Assembly: GCA_026874595.1 (NCBI GenBank)
Contig: CM049311.1
Coordinates: forward strand, 58,116,453 to 58,180,452
DNA length: 64,000 nucleotides
From: Sipunculus nudus
Lineage: Eukaryota; Annelida; Sipuncula; Golfingiida; Sipunculidae
Reading direction: 5' to 3'
Shown here: positions 1 to 12,500 of the stretch, in pieces
Numbering within the stretch: position 1 is the stretch's first letter
Layout: each line of letters opens with the position of its first letter
Notes under the pieces: generated by a model
Databases searched by the model: none
Told to the model about the DNA's origin: nothing
The model's input: only the letters and a program-made list of their open reading frames with translations
Position numbers and translations under genes: made by a program

Positions 1-440
1 CAAAAGATATGTAGATGAGCCTCACCTGAGTGTAAAGCTGTTTTATATCCCACTTAAACAAATGATATGCAGTTGAGCCTCACTTGAGTGTAACAATATT
101 TTGAATCACACTTTAAACAAAAGATATGCAGATGAGCCTCACTTGAGTGTAAAGCTACTTTATATCCCACTTAAACAAATGATATGCAGATGAGCCTCAC
201 TTGAGTGTATCACTATTTTGAATCACACTTTAAACAAATGATATGCAGATGAGCCTCACTTGAGTGTATCACTATTTTGAATCACACTTTAAACAAAAGA
301 TATGCAGATGAGCCTCACTTGAGTGTAAAGCTATTTTATATCCCACTTAAACAAATGAAATGCAGATGAGCCTCACTAGAGTGTAATGATATTTTGAATC
401 ACACTTTAAACAAATGATATGCAGATGAGCCTCACTTGAG
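1..440. repeat. 58-59 bp minisatellite, 8 units, overlapping the w52 donor
   Basis: The block TGAGCCTCAC recurs at 16, 74, 133, 191, 250, 309, 367 and 426, a period of 58 or 59. Units come in two kinds: one with 'tttatatcccactt', one with 'ttttgaatcacacttt', largely alternating. The last unit runs into the coding exon, so its gene-strand copy of CTCAAGTGAGGC is the working splice donor. The array continues past the left edge. Confidence 0.93.
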
Positions 441-551
441 CTTAGTGGCCTGTGACGGCTCCAGTATCAGCCTGAGTTGCTCACACAGTTCCTGAGACAG
501 GCTGCTGGTTAGGGCTTCATAGTTGTGCCATAATGTCTGGGCTTCCTGTTC
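436..551 (-). CDS. MDN1: MDN1 exon w52: LCEQLRLILEPSQATKLK, before MIDAS
   Basis: 116 nt, phase 0 start, two-base split end. Reads EQEAQTLWHNYEALTSSLSQ then ELCEQLRLILEPSQATKL. The 'LW..Y..LT..LSQ.LCEQLRLILEPTQA.KLKGDY' motif continues into the MIDAS domain in other species; that exon is off the left edge. Donor CTCAA|GTGAGG. Reading on into the intron meets TGA at once. Confidence 0.97.
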
Positions 552-3500
552 CTAAACACAAAAGAAACAAACCAACTTTACAATTCATATAGATTCTGGT
601 ATTAAGGCCTTTTATGTACCACATGGAGAAATGACAGGATTCTTTGATTCCTTAAAAAAATAACATTTGCATCATATATCATCATCATTTTAACAGAGCA
701 ATGGATGGTTAAATTCTAAATACTCTTTGACTGTTGCTAGAATTTTCCATTCAAAACTATAGGACTAATCAAGATGTCAGGGTATACTTGAGGGTTTGAC
801 AGTGAAGTTTTGGAAATTAGTAATATCCTCCATTTTCTCTGATGGCTGTGACAAGGGTTGACAAAGGAACTCTCAGCTTCAAAGTCCAGTGCTTACAAAA
901 CTACTGTCTTGTCTAAAAGACCACCTGTCTACCTGTCTAACAAGATAAACCCTTGAGTGAACTGAAAACATTTACATTAAAACTGACCTGTACAATAAGA
1001 TCACCTGTTTTGGAACGATTTTGGCCAGTCCTGGCATGTCTCATACGTGGATTCACTTTACATCACACCCTTGTGGCGAAGGGGAGGGAGACTCAAATGA
1101 ACTTACAGCTGGCACAGTCATGTTAAGATCATGTTTTTGTCACCCAACCACTTCCAGCAGTCACTGAGCAGCATTTTTTGTCATTCACCCTTACCTCCTC
1201 TCTGGATGCTGCCCGGGGCTGTGTCCAGCTGCTGAGTTGCTGCTCCAGCTGCTGTCTCAGCTCCTCCAGGTCTGTCTCCTGGTTCTGAATAAAAATAAAA
1301 TTTAATATAATCTCAAACAGGAATTATCATTGTTTCAAAGTCAAGGAACCTACAAAAAAAAAAGCTAACACTATAATTATACATATTGGTCATACTCATA
1401 CAATAACTGGAGAATTTGGACATGGTAAAAAAAAGTGTTATCCTGCTTTAAACTCTGCTGATACACATGCTCCTGCCACAAAACTCTCTCAGCAGATCAC
1501 ACTTTATGGTACTTTCATAACGCATTCCAGCACTCTCATCAAACTCTGACAGTTTTAATTTTCCCCATGTTGCATGTATCTAAATTAAGGACAAGGTATC
1601 CCAAATAACTGGTAAAAGGTTCATTTTGATTTTACAGATTTTTACCTTGAATATGAAGTTATGATATAAATAAAAGCAATGTTGGAGGAATAAATCAATT
1701 TTTGCCATCATGAGTATTATTGTCATACTAATTAGGTGACAAAATCTGATCTGATAATACTGCATAAAAATAAATGAGCAAATCGGCTTCTTACGAAAAA
1801 GAATAAAGAAAATATTCACAGTTTGCTAGAGGGAAGATGGAAGATAACTACAGACTATCTATCTATTTGAATAAAATACATTAAATTTGCTTGTTTAAAG
1901 GAAGTTTTCTTTGCTTAAATAATTGCATGTTTAATGCAACACAATCAACAATGTCTTCTTGAACATATAATAAACGCAGAACTACACAGTGAGAAGGTGA
2001 CTCAGTGAAATCTTTTTCCTTACTGTTTGCATGACGTAGTGCTCCAGTGAAGTGTGGATGGTAGAGACCGGCCCCCGCTCAGCTCCGTAGGTCACTACTT
2101 TCTCACCAGGAGTCTCCACTGGCTCTGCATCTTCCATCCTCTCCTCCCCCTCCTCAGCTTCACCACCATCCCCTTGTCGCTCTCTAAGTTTAGCAGCAGA
2201 TAATTTCTCTACTTCAGGCTGTGTCTGTGAATTGAACAAAATGTCATGTTTTTATAATCAGAAATTATTTTGCATGCAATATATCTAGTGACCTTTTTGT
2301 AATCATTGCTTATAAATTTTGTTGTAAATTAATTATCAAAATAAACAACAGGCAGTGAAAAAAAGAAAGAAAACTTGTCAGGCTCTGTCAGGGCCTCATT
2401 TAACCATAACATTAATGCTGAAGTGTTAATATTGGTGTTAATGCTTTCTTACCTCTGTGCAGGTAATGTGGAAACAATCTTTTTGGATGCAATAAAGCAG
2501 TCAAATAGAGGTGGTGCCTCTGTAGTGGTCCCATGGTCAGTATGGTCCAAATTTTTTCATAAGAAAGCTACAGCTGTCTTTGAGAAAAGAACAGTTATGT
2601 AGTAAGTTGGTTTATGTGGTGGGCATAAGAACTAAAGAGATCTGACTCTTGTAGGGCATATTTTAGGCTGTGCATGGTTATGAGAACATGTGCGGCGTAA
2701 GAATTGACAGCAACTAGATGCAGGTCACGCAGATGTAGTTCGGCACTGCCATTTTAGTTTGATAACTGCTTGGACTTAGGAAACTGAATGCGCTAAATTG
2801 ACTGTTTATATTGCTCCAGCACAGCTTATTTAAGATTTCTTCATATTTTTTTGGTGTATGAATGGTGATATATTGTAGTTGCTGTACCAACAAAGATTGT
2901 TTGTATTTGTTGTTGAGTACAAATGGTGTCTCACAGTTCAGTATCACCACAGCACTCCCTTCTGTCCTGATACAGAAATCACAACAAATACAGAATATGG
3001 CATGCATTAGAACTTTAACAAGAAAATCTGATTACATCACACCTGTGCTCCATGCTCTTCACTGGATGCCAGTGTGTCAGAGGATTTATTGTCTTAAACT
3101 TAATTTTGTAATTTTTGTTTGTATTCATTGCTAATTTAACAAATATCATTCCATTTGTCACCTTCAAGTCATGTACAGCATTTACAGCACCATTTCTGGT
3201 GGATTTTACGCATTATACAATAAATTATTATTATTACCGTAAAAGTTGTTGCAGAAGTCACATCCTTATTACAAGTCGCACCCTGACTTTTAGGATCCCC
3301 CTGGGGAATAGCCGTTCAAGTTTAGTTTCAGGAAAAGTCCATAATATAGGTCGCACCCAGACTTTGGAGGCGTCCCAACCACCTGATACTTTTGGAATTT
3401 GAGTATCATTCCTTGCGATGCAAGACTACAACCAACGTCCCCGTAGTACTTTTGTGGTTTATAAACTAGATAAACCATTCAAACGTAAAAATAATTGGAC

Positions 3501-6500
3501 AGCTTTAATACAATGCTTATATTTAAGGAATAACAATAGAATCTTAACATATAAAGTCGGGGTTCAATTGTCAGGTAAGATTTGTACAGTGCCAAAGTCA
3601 GCTGCGTCGGATAACATTTTGTGCTGTGAAACGATGTCATTGTTGCCGTTTCTTACTAGGTTAAGTAACATTAGAATGCAAATATCAAGTTAAATGACTG
3701 TATTAATAAACTAAAAGAGTCTGTGGCAAATTACTATCACAATCGAGCAACTCTTTAAATTGTTAAAGATCGTCAAACGTAGGGTGGATTCATTACACTA
3801 TGATTAGTTTGCGTACGCGTGACGAGTCCCAATCCGTCGCATTGGGCATGATTTGAACTGACTTAAGACAACTGAAAGATGGAAAGAATAATTGAGTTTG
3901 AATTTATTCACCTAATTTCTTACATAGGCTCTAAAACTGAATTTAGTAACCCTTCAATTAAGTGTTACAACTTACCATCTAGGCGCGGCACATGCACCGT
4001 ATTACTGAAATCACTGAAATATATGTCAGTCAACAGGGGGATAATGAACGCTTTATCGACCGGTCAGTTAACGTAAAATAAACATAATTGAATTTACAGA
4101 TATTATATTTACTGGGACTAATGATTTATTTTTCTTTGATAATATCTGGAAAACCCAATTTCCATCGTTATCAGTGATTATATTCAAGTGGCTTGGATGT
4201 ATGGCAAACTCAGCCGTGTTGAACCAGATCCGTCATGACACCAAACGGTGCCGATTCCCGTGGAATTTAGGTGCGTATGTGGCATTTTAAGTTAATAAAA
4301 TATATACCTATATGGTGTTTGTTATTTCATTGTATTGACTAATGTGTCTTCATTAAAAAAATCACGAATACGTCAACGCATGATTGACCGTAATGCATGC
4401 GTGCCGCCATATTGTTGGGCGTACGATCGTCCTGAAAGAGACACGGGTAACACTCGGAGCAAATCGTATATTTGTAGCTCACGTGAAACGTTATAACATT
4501 GTTATCCAAAACGCTTGAAAACCACGAGATGGTGACAGTGACCTAATGGTTCTTAATATGAGAGTTTATAATTGTGGATATCAGTCACGGAAGGCTTAGT
4601 TGACACGGCTTCAAAGGTCAGCTGGTATTCAGCGATCAACCGGGCAGGCAAAGGAATTCACGACGTATGTGTAGTGGATCAAGCTTGAATGTGACGCAAC
4701 TTTACATGCATAAACGGATATGGAACCGTGAGTTTTTCATTATGGAAAGCATACCCATATAGTTAAACGGAAAGAAAATGTACATCAAAGAGTGGCAGAC
4801 TGGCATATGTGTCAAATTGACTCATGATATAATAGTAACGCAGATTTGGAAGTGTCACTTGAATGGCGACTTGTCAGAACGGGTAGGTCTTGAACTGGGC
4901 AAATTTAAAATTTGCATTTAATGTTAATAAAATAAAAATTTCGTCAGTTCACAAAATATAAAGCATAAGAGATGGTTAAAAGTGTAAATTATTGGAAAAA
5001 GACGTTTCACAAAGCACTGGTTAAAGGTATTGCCGATTATCGCTCAACTGACGTCGTTCCATGTACCGGGAAAGCTAACAGAAACGGGATAAGTAAGTAT
5101 TACAAGTCGCACCCCGACTTTGCTAGAAAATTCTAGTTTTTAGAATTCGATTTCCTAGTACAAGTCGCGACTTCTGCAACGACTTTTACGGTATTATTAT
5201 TATTATTATTATCCCTCGGCACAGCATTGACCCCGTTCATTGCAACCCATCCCTGTGACTGTCAGCTGGCAATTTACTAATTCTTGGAGCATTATCATAT
5301 TGCCTTACTGTGACGGAGTTTAGTCACAAGTATTGATTGGATATTGGATAATATGTCTGGTACTCAAGTTCCCATGGCCATCAGTGAACCTTCAAAATAC
5401 TGCACTTGAGTTTTAGGCAGTTCTTATGTAAAGGGTTTCCATAGTTTCCGAGCAGGGAACCAGAGAAAGCAGCCATTTTGGATTTGGTGAGGGTCATATC
5501 ATGTGGTATTGGAGGGCTTAAGCTTCTCACATTCATGAGTGAATTTGCAGACGTGATTGACATTGTTCAGCCTTAGTTTGTTTACGTTCAAGAGGGCAGT
5601 AATGATTTTCATTCAGCCTCTGTGTCCCCCGACCATTTGTGGTGGAGTTGATCCAATTTTCTTGTACTCTGATGCTCTTATGCTGTCAAATTCATATTTA
5701 TAGACTTGATCCAATGTTGCAATGTTCCAGTCTGTAAACGTAGATGACCATGTAGATCAGATTACAACTGTATGGTCGATGCAGTGCACCATAACATTAA
5801 GAGGTGGTGTTGTGACAACTCTGAAAGTAATACAGTGAAACCTCGTTGTGTCAAAGTCCAAGGGACACTCAAAAAACTTCGATATATCCCGAGGTTCAAC
5901 ACAAGCGAGTTTTATTTGGTAATAATTTACTTGAATTGTCCGGAATATCGAGTCTGTAACTTCGACATAAGCAGGGTATTCGACTTAAGCAAGTTTCACA
6001 CAAGAAGGTTAGGGACACCAGGATGTTCGTTGGCAGAAATATCTCAGCAGTGATGGTGTTGACTTTAACTCCATCAGTTTAGCACAGTATTACAGAAGTG
6101 TTTAAGAGGCCATTTTATAAGCCATGCAGTTACTTACTGCTTTCTTGTAATCACCCCCAAAATAAAATTCAATGTTTATATTCATCTGGCACATTTTATG
6201 ATAATTGGTGCTTCTGCTCAGTCATCAGGAGTCAAAGTCTGTATGTGGCAGGTGTCAGCACACTTGGCTGGTTGGTGTTTTGGTCAAGTTTAGGCTTAAA
6301 CATGGCAGTTGCAGTTAGCTTAATTCATATGATACCATATGATACATTATTACTGATGCTTTTGTCAAGTTTGAGCAGTTTAGGCTTAAACATGGCAGCT
6401 GCAGTTACCTTAATTCATATGATACCATATGATACATTATTACTGATGCTTTTGTCAAGTTTGAGCAGTTTAGGCTTAAACATGGCAGGTGCAGTTACCT

Positions 6501-9500
6501 TAATTCATATGATACCATATGATACATTATTACTGATGCTTTTGTCAAGTTTGAGCAGTTTAGGCTTGAAGACTTGAGAAATATGGACTTTTCTTTGTAT
6601 TTATTGACAAAACCAGGTGCCTGAACATGTTTTTCTATATAACTCGGATAATACAGGTCCAATTCTATTCAAGCTTTGGGTGCTGATTTCCTGAAAGGGG
6701 TACATACAGAGGATTTTAAGCCATAACTTACTGGGTTTAACAGTTACAATTTGTGCCCTGTTAACAGACAGCTGGAAGGATGACATACCAAGGATGATCA
6801 CTTTAGCTCACATGACTTTCAGTCAGCTGAGCTAAAAAAAACCCCAGAAATTTCTATATCCCAAGTTTAACTGTATTTACTCTGCAACTATAACTTACCT
6901 CTGGTTCCAGTCGGTCCATCATGGACATTTTATCATCTTCTCCAACAGGCTCAGCCTGTTCATCTTCCATATTTGGTGTGGGCTGGTCTTGTTGTGCCCT
7001 CTGCTGGTCAGCTGTAGCAACATCCATGGTTTGTGCATCATAATGGGCCTCTGGTTCTTTAACATGCTCATACAGGTCACTCTCTGTCTTGTCTTGTTCC
7101 TACAATGATTATTGAAACCAAATGACTCTAGAAACATTTATGGCATTATGTACGAAAAATAAATAATAAAATAATAATTTATCACCAATAAGACCAATTT
7201 TATTGAGACCAGAGAGACTGCTTTTGTAATATACTACGGTGTATTAACAAGAAGGAATTACTTTAAGTTTTGAAACATTGAATTAATCTGTGAAATGTAA
7301 AGTATAGTGTGGAAGACTAAAATCAACAATTTAAATCTGTAAGTTTCTGTGAATGTGTCACAAGCTGTCATTAACCTGTTTGTTATTGTCCGTCATGTTT
7401 TCAACAGTGTGCAGTCGTCGCTGGACTTTATCTTCAACAGATCCTAGGCTCCTGTCAACACTTGCCTCGCCTGGCTTCCTCTCATGCTGAAACAAATAAA
7501 ACATCAGATTGTGAAGCATTTGTTTCTGAAAACGAGTACTATGTCTGTTTTTTTATTTGTTTTGCCAATTAAATTGTAAGTAGATAAGGTGTGATAATGT
7601 AAAATATTAGAAACAAATTTGCTCAAACCTTGGTGAATTGATTTAGGCATTGTTTATCTGAGGACCAGATGATCCACCTCATCCTCTGAAACTGACCCAA
7701 CCATCCCTCATATCTGCTCTCTACTGTGTACCCTCTAATACATCAGTATATTACAAATATCTAGGCAAGGGAATTAATGTAAAGCTGCCTATTAAGATTT
7801 TATTTTCATGGAAATTTATCTTTGAAACAAAAAGCATGAAACCCATTATTTTCAACTCTAAAGCAGAAATGAAAGTAATGATTTTGTGAAGAACAATAAC
7901 CAAGTTTATAGTTTGATATTCTGCCTATTTAACACTGCCAGTTACCTGTTGTTGTTGACCTTGACCTGTAGCCTTGGTTACCTTTGACATTTGATCTCCT
8001 TCATGCCCTTGTTGTTGATCAGGTTGTGCCACACCAGCCCCCTCACTCTGGAATCACATCATGAATATTCAGCATGCAAATTACATGGCACTTTCCGTAT
8101 GAACTAGATTCAAACATCAATAGATGATATCTATATAAACAGTTTTGATGGATCACATGAACAAAAATTGCACAAATATTTTGAATGGAATTCAATTTCC
8201 AGAATATTGAGAACCTTGCAGCCAAAGTTATACCAAATACCATTTTGTTCTTCATACTGACGTCACAGTTTAGACTGAAGTTTAACAGCCAGAGGAGAAT
8301 AAATATGCATCAATGACCACAAGTGAGCTAAAGAAGTTGAATTTGCATTTAACGAGTTGTGGTTGTCTTCTGTCCTGTACTTGACCTTACCTATGTTGCT
8401 TAAAATTTACACTCAAAAATTAATTTTGTTTATGAAAGTAACCATTCTTCTTGCGCCATTTAACTGTATTCTGACCTCATCTTGGTCATTCTCTCCACTG
8501 GCTGCCTGGTCTTGTGCTGAGTCACTCTGCTCAACCTCCTGAGTGTCATGTGATATCTTCCCATAAGTCTCTGCACTCTGAGGAGTGTCGTCTGCTGGCT
8601 TGTTTTCCTCATTCTGGGGATCTTCTGGTAATGGTTCCTCTGCATGGGGATCATCCTGTAAATATATTCTTCTGCTCAGTAAATCTGAATTCAAGACATC
8701 TGCAGCCTGTAATGTTTTCAATTGAATGTCAGTAGAATAAATAAAAGAGGGCATGTAATTATTTCTTTTGATAAAGAACAAATTGAATGGTCCTTGCAAG
8801 AGGAAAAGTTTATGACAACAATCAAATTTAACACTTTTCACAGTTTTCTGACAGTCTGTGTATCAACTTATCTTATACATGTATTTACTGACTTGTTAAT
8901 GTGTGAAAATTGCATCAGGGATAGTACATCAAAATCAGATGCCTAACAAAAAGGAAATGGAAACTTACATAGAAATGAGGAAATATTCAGGTACTGTATA
9001 ATGTAAACAGCAACAACTGTAATTAGTAAATTAATTAAAAGGTTGTGTGAGTACAGAACTGAGTATGAAGGATTCTCTTCTTTAAACCATTTTATCTACC
9101 ATGGACACAACTGAGCCCATATCCAATCGTTTCCATGGCAACCACATACATTTACCTGTGGTTCAAAGCCCTGCTGCTTCTCATCTTGGTCCTCCTTATC
9201 TTCCACCTTGTTGTCATCTGCATCCATTGGTTCAGGTTCTGCATCCTGAGTAGAAAAAGAAATACTCCCATAGTAAAGCAGTATGTGCATCTACATTATC
9301 ACTGGGCCCTCAGGCAGTGACAACATTTAAGTTGTAGAATGATCATTCACATGAAGTGATTTTTAGGTCATATATATTTCTTAAAGCAGAAATTTCATGA
9401 AAACTGTCCACATCAAAATAAGTCTGCAGATTCAAGCCATCAGATACAGATACATTAAAGGCATAACAAACCATCTAAACACAGATAAATCTCTCAGTAT

Positions 9501-12500
9501 GTCATTTTCATTTTTTGGTATTATTACACTTAACCCGGTGGTGTTAAAAATATATCTATTAGAATCACTAAGGTATTAAAGAGTATCATTGAGCACACTG
9601 TGTTATCATCACTAACCTGTTCAGTCTGTTCCTCTTCAGTTGTGCCCTCTGTGTCCATTGGTTCTTCCTCTTGAACAGCATCTGTCTGTTCTTCTTCTCC
9701 TTCCTGTTTATCTTGATCTTCATTCTCCTCTACCTTGTCAAGGTCATATGGATTGTCCTCTGTTGAGAAAACATATCATTTAGATATAAATTAAATTTTG
9801 TCAAACACAATCCTGCCAGCTACACAGAACAATTAATTATCAATCATTTTAAGAAAAGGACAAACATGACTGTCCAACAAACTGGAGAGGACACTAAATC
9901 AGATATAAAGTGAAAGTGATGTACATCAAGACTGAGACCTTTGAATCTGAGACTGAAACAGAGACTGGGACCTTGGATCTTAGACTGAGACCAAGACAGC
10001 CAACAGCCTCTGCTGTTTGTACACAGGTATATAAAGTATTAAATTAATATTAAAGCATCACTGTGAGATATGAAATATCCTTAGATTATAAATATAAAAA
10101 ATGATAGCCTCTGAATCTTAAATGGCCCTAGAGGAAACACAGATGATCTGATGTAAACAAAGTTTATGATGTAACAATAAATCAAATAACAGCCTGGTAA
10201 GTGTGTTTAACAAACAGGGCTTGTCTGTGTTCTCTCTGTACCATGTTTCTCCTCCTTCCCCTCTTCCTCTTTCTCTCCATCCTCCTCCTCCCCATCCAGC
10301 TTCATCTCATCTGGAAGGTCCATGGCCTCTGTCTCCTGTTGTTCCTCTTGCTTCCCATAATGAGGGTCGATTTTCTCATCATCATACTCCCTCTGTTTAA
10401 TACAAAAAAAGCTCTCCCATATAGTTCTGGATTTAATTTTCAGGTTCTTTTCAATGTTTTTCAAGGATATAAATTGTAATTTATAAGAATTTTGATGCAC
10501 TGCCTTTAAACACCCCTTCAGCTGTCTGGTCCTCCCACATTTTTCTTTTATTTTAGATTTTCAGTTTTCATGTACAAGTCTTGAGTTCTTTGTTAACAGG
10601 TAAGAAGCATAATTTGATGCTTTTTGTCTGTCAAAAAAAATAAAAATCAAGGCACCTTTAAAGAAATTTTCATAATTAACCAGATTCAAGCACTTCAAAG
10701 GCCATGAAAATACACAACATACTTTCAAATTTATTCAAGCATATACTAAATTATGGAATTATAAACACAGAAATTATAGAACTGGCTTATCAAATTTTGT
10801 AAGCATGAAATCAACACTGATTTGACATGATCTAATCTTGTTCTGATTTTAAACTGGTATGAATATAACATTTATGGATTTAAGTAAAATTTGTTTGAAA
10901 AGGTAAATAAAGGAAGCCACAGGAATCAGGATTATGATGTATGATGAAGAGGACTGTAATATTTTACAGATATCTAAATTATCTTTCACAAGCTGTCCCT
11001 GACTGTTTAAGTAAAGCAGGAAATACACAAAAATGCAAAATGGTCAGACTACACCACAAATAGTAATTATCAATTATAATTTCTATTACAGAAACAATGA
11101 GAAACACTATACTCCTCTGACAAAATTCATACAAACTAGAATACGGGTAGTCGACAAGCGACTACGTGTATCCGCCAAAATCAGAGAAGGACAGGTGAAG
11201 TAAGGCATGGATTGAGTGGCAAGGGGATATAGAGTTACATGTGTTAAATATTAGAATGGATCTCTGCCACATAAACATGATTGTAGGTGGCGCCACCTGT
11301 TATTTGAAACTATCCAAGATATATACACAAGCAAAATTTCATTTGGAAAAGTCAAACCACTGCAGAGATATGAGTGATTTTATCCCACAGCAGACAAACA
11401 GATGGACGCTGTGCAAAAATGGCTGCAGGTGGCGCCACCATTTTTGTGTATGTTATAAAGCTATCGAAGGGCTACATTTGTGTAAAAAAATTTTCCTGAT
11501 TGGTTGAATGAGTCCGGGATATAAGCATGGATGTCTACAGCGTGAATGTGAATGTAGGTGGCACCACCTGTCATAAAATCAAAAAAGCTATGCGGGATGT
11601 ACACGCATGCCAAATTTTAGGTGATTTAGTCAAACCACTGCAGAGATATGAGTGATTTTAACCCCAGGCAGATGGACAAATGGACACTGTGCAAACATGG
11701 TTGCAGGTGGTGCCACCTTTTGTTGTGTATGTTATAAAGCTATCCCAGGGCTACATTTGTGTAAATTTTTTTTCCGGATCGGTCAAACGGTTCCCGAGAT
11801 ATAAGGGTTTATGTGTGAAGCGTTAACGTGAATGTAGGTGGCGCCACCTGTCATAAAATCAAGAAAGCTATCTAGGATGTATACGCATGCCGAATTTTAG
11901 GTGATTTAGTCAAACCACTGCAGAGATATGAGTGATTTTAACCCCAGGCAGATGAACAGATGGACACTGTGCAAACATGGTTGCAGGTGGCACCACCTTT
12001 TGTTGTGTATGTTATAAAGCTATCCTAGGGCTACATTTGTGTAAAAAATTTTTCCGGATCGGTCAAACGGTTCCCGAGATATATGGGTTTATGTGTGGAG
12101 CCTTAACGTGAATGTAGGTGGCGCCACCTGTCATAAAATCAAGAAAGCTATCTAGGATGTATACGCATGCCGAATTTTAGGTGAAATAGTCAAACCACTG
12201 CAGAGATATGAGTGATTTTAACCCCAGGCAGATGAACAGATGGACACTGTGCAAACATGGTAGCAGGTGGTGCCACCTTTTGTTGTGTATGTTATAAAGC
12301 TATCCTAGGGCTACATTTGTGTAAAAAAATTTTCCGGATCGGTCAAACGGTTCCCGAGATATATGGGTTTATGTGTGGAAACAGACGCACAAACGGACGC
12401 TGGGCAGAGACGAAAGGTCAGAGGTCAAGGTCACTTGGTTAGGCACCAGTTCACATGTGACCCGATAATTTGTGTAAGTTTCGGAAAAATCTGTCCAGTA

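Noticed and set aside
1-440. CRISPR-like array
   Set aside because: Period is constant with no unique spacers; the whole unit repeats, and the host is a eukaryote. It is a minisatellite.
3418-3693. Possible transposase fragment inside the 3235-5193 element
   Set aside because: No DDE or HTH pattern visible; frame is short and flanked by noncoding subterminal repeats.
6098-6577. 159-codon plus-strand open frame
   Set aside because: Its length comes from a 90-bp tandem repeat (multiple of three); hydrophobic repeats only, no family match, no splice or promoter context.
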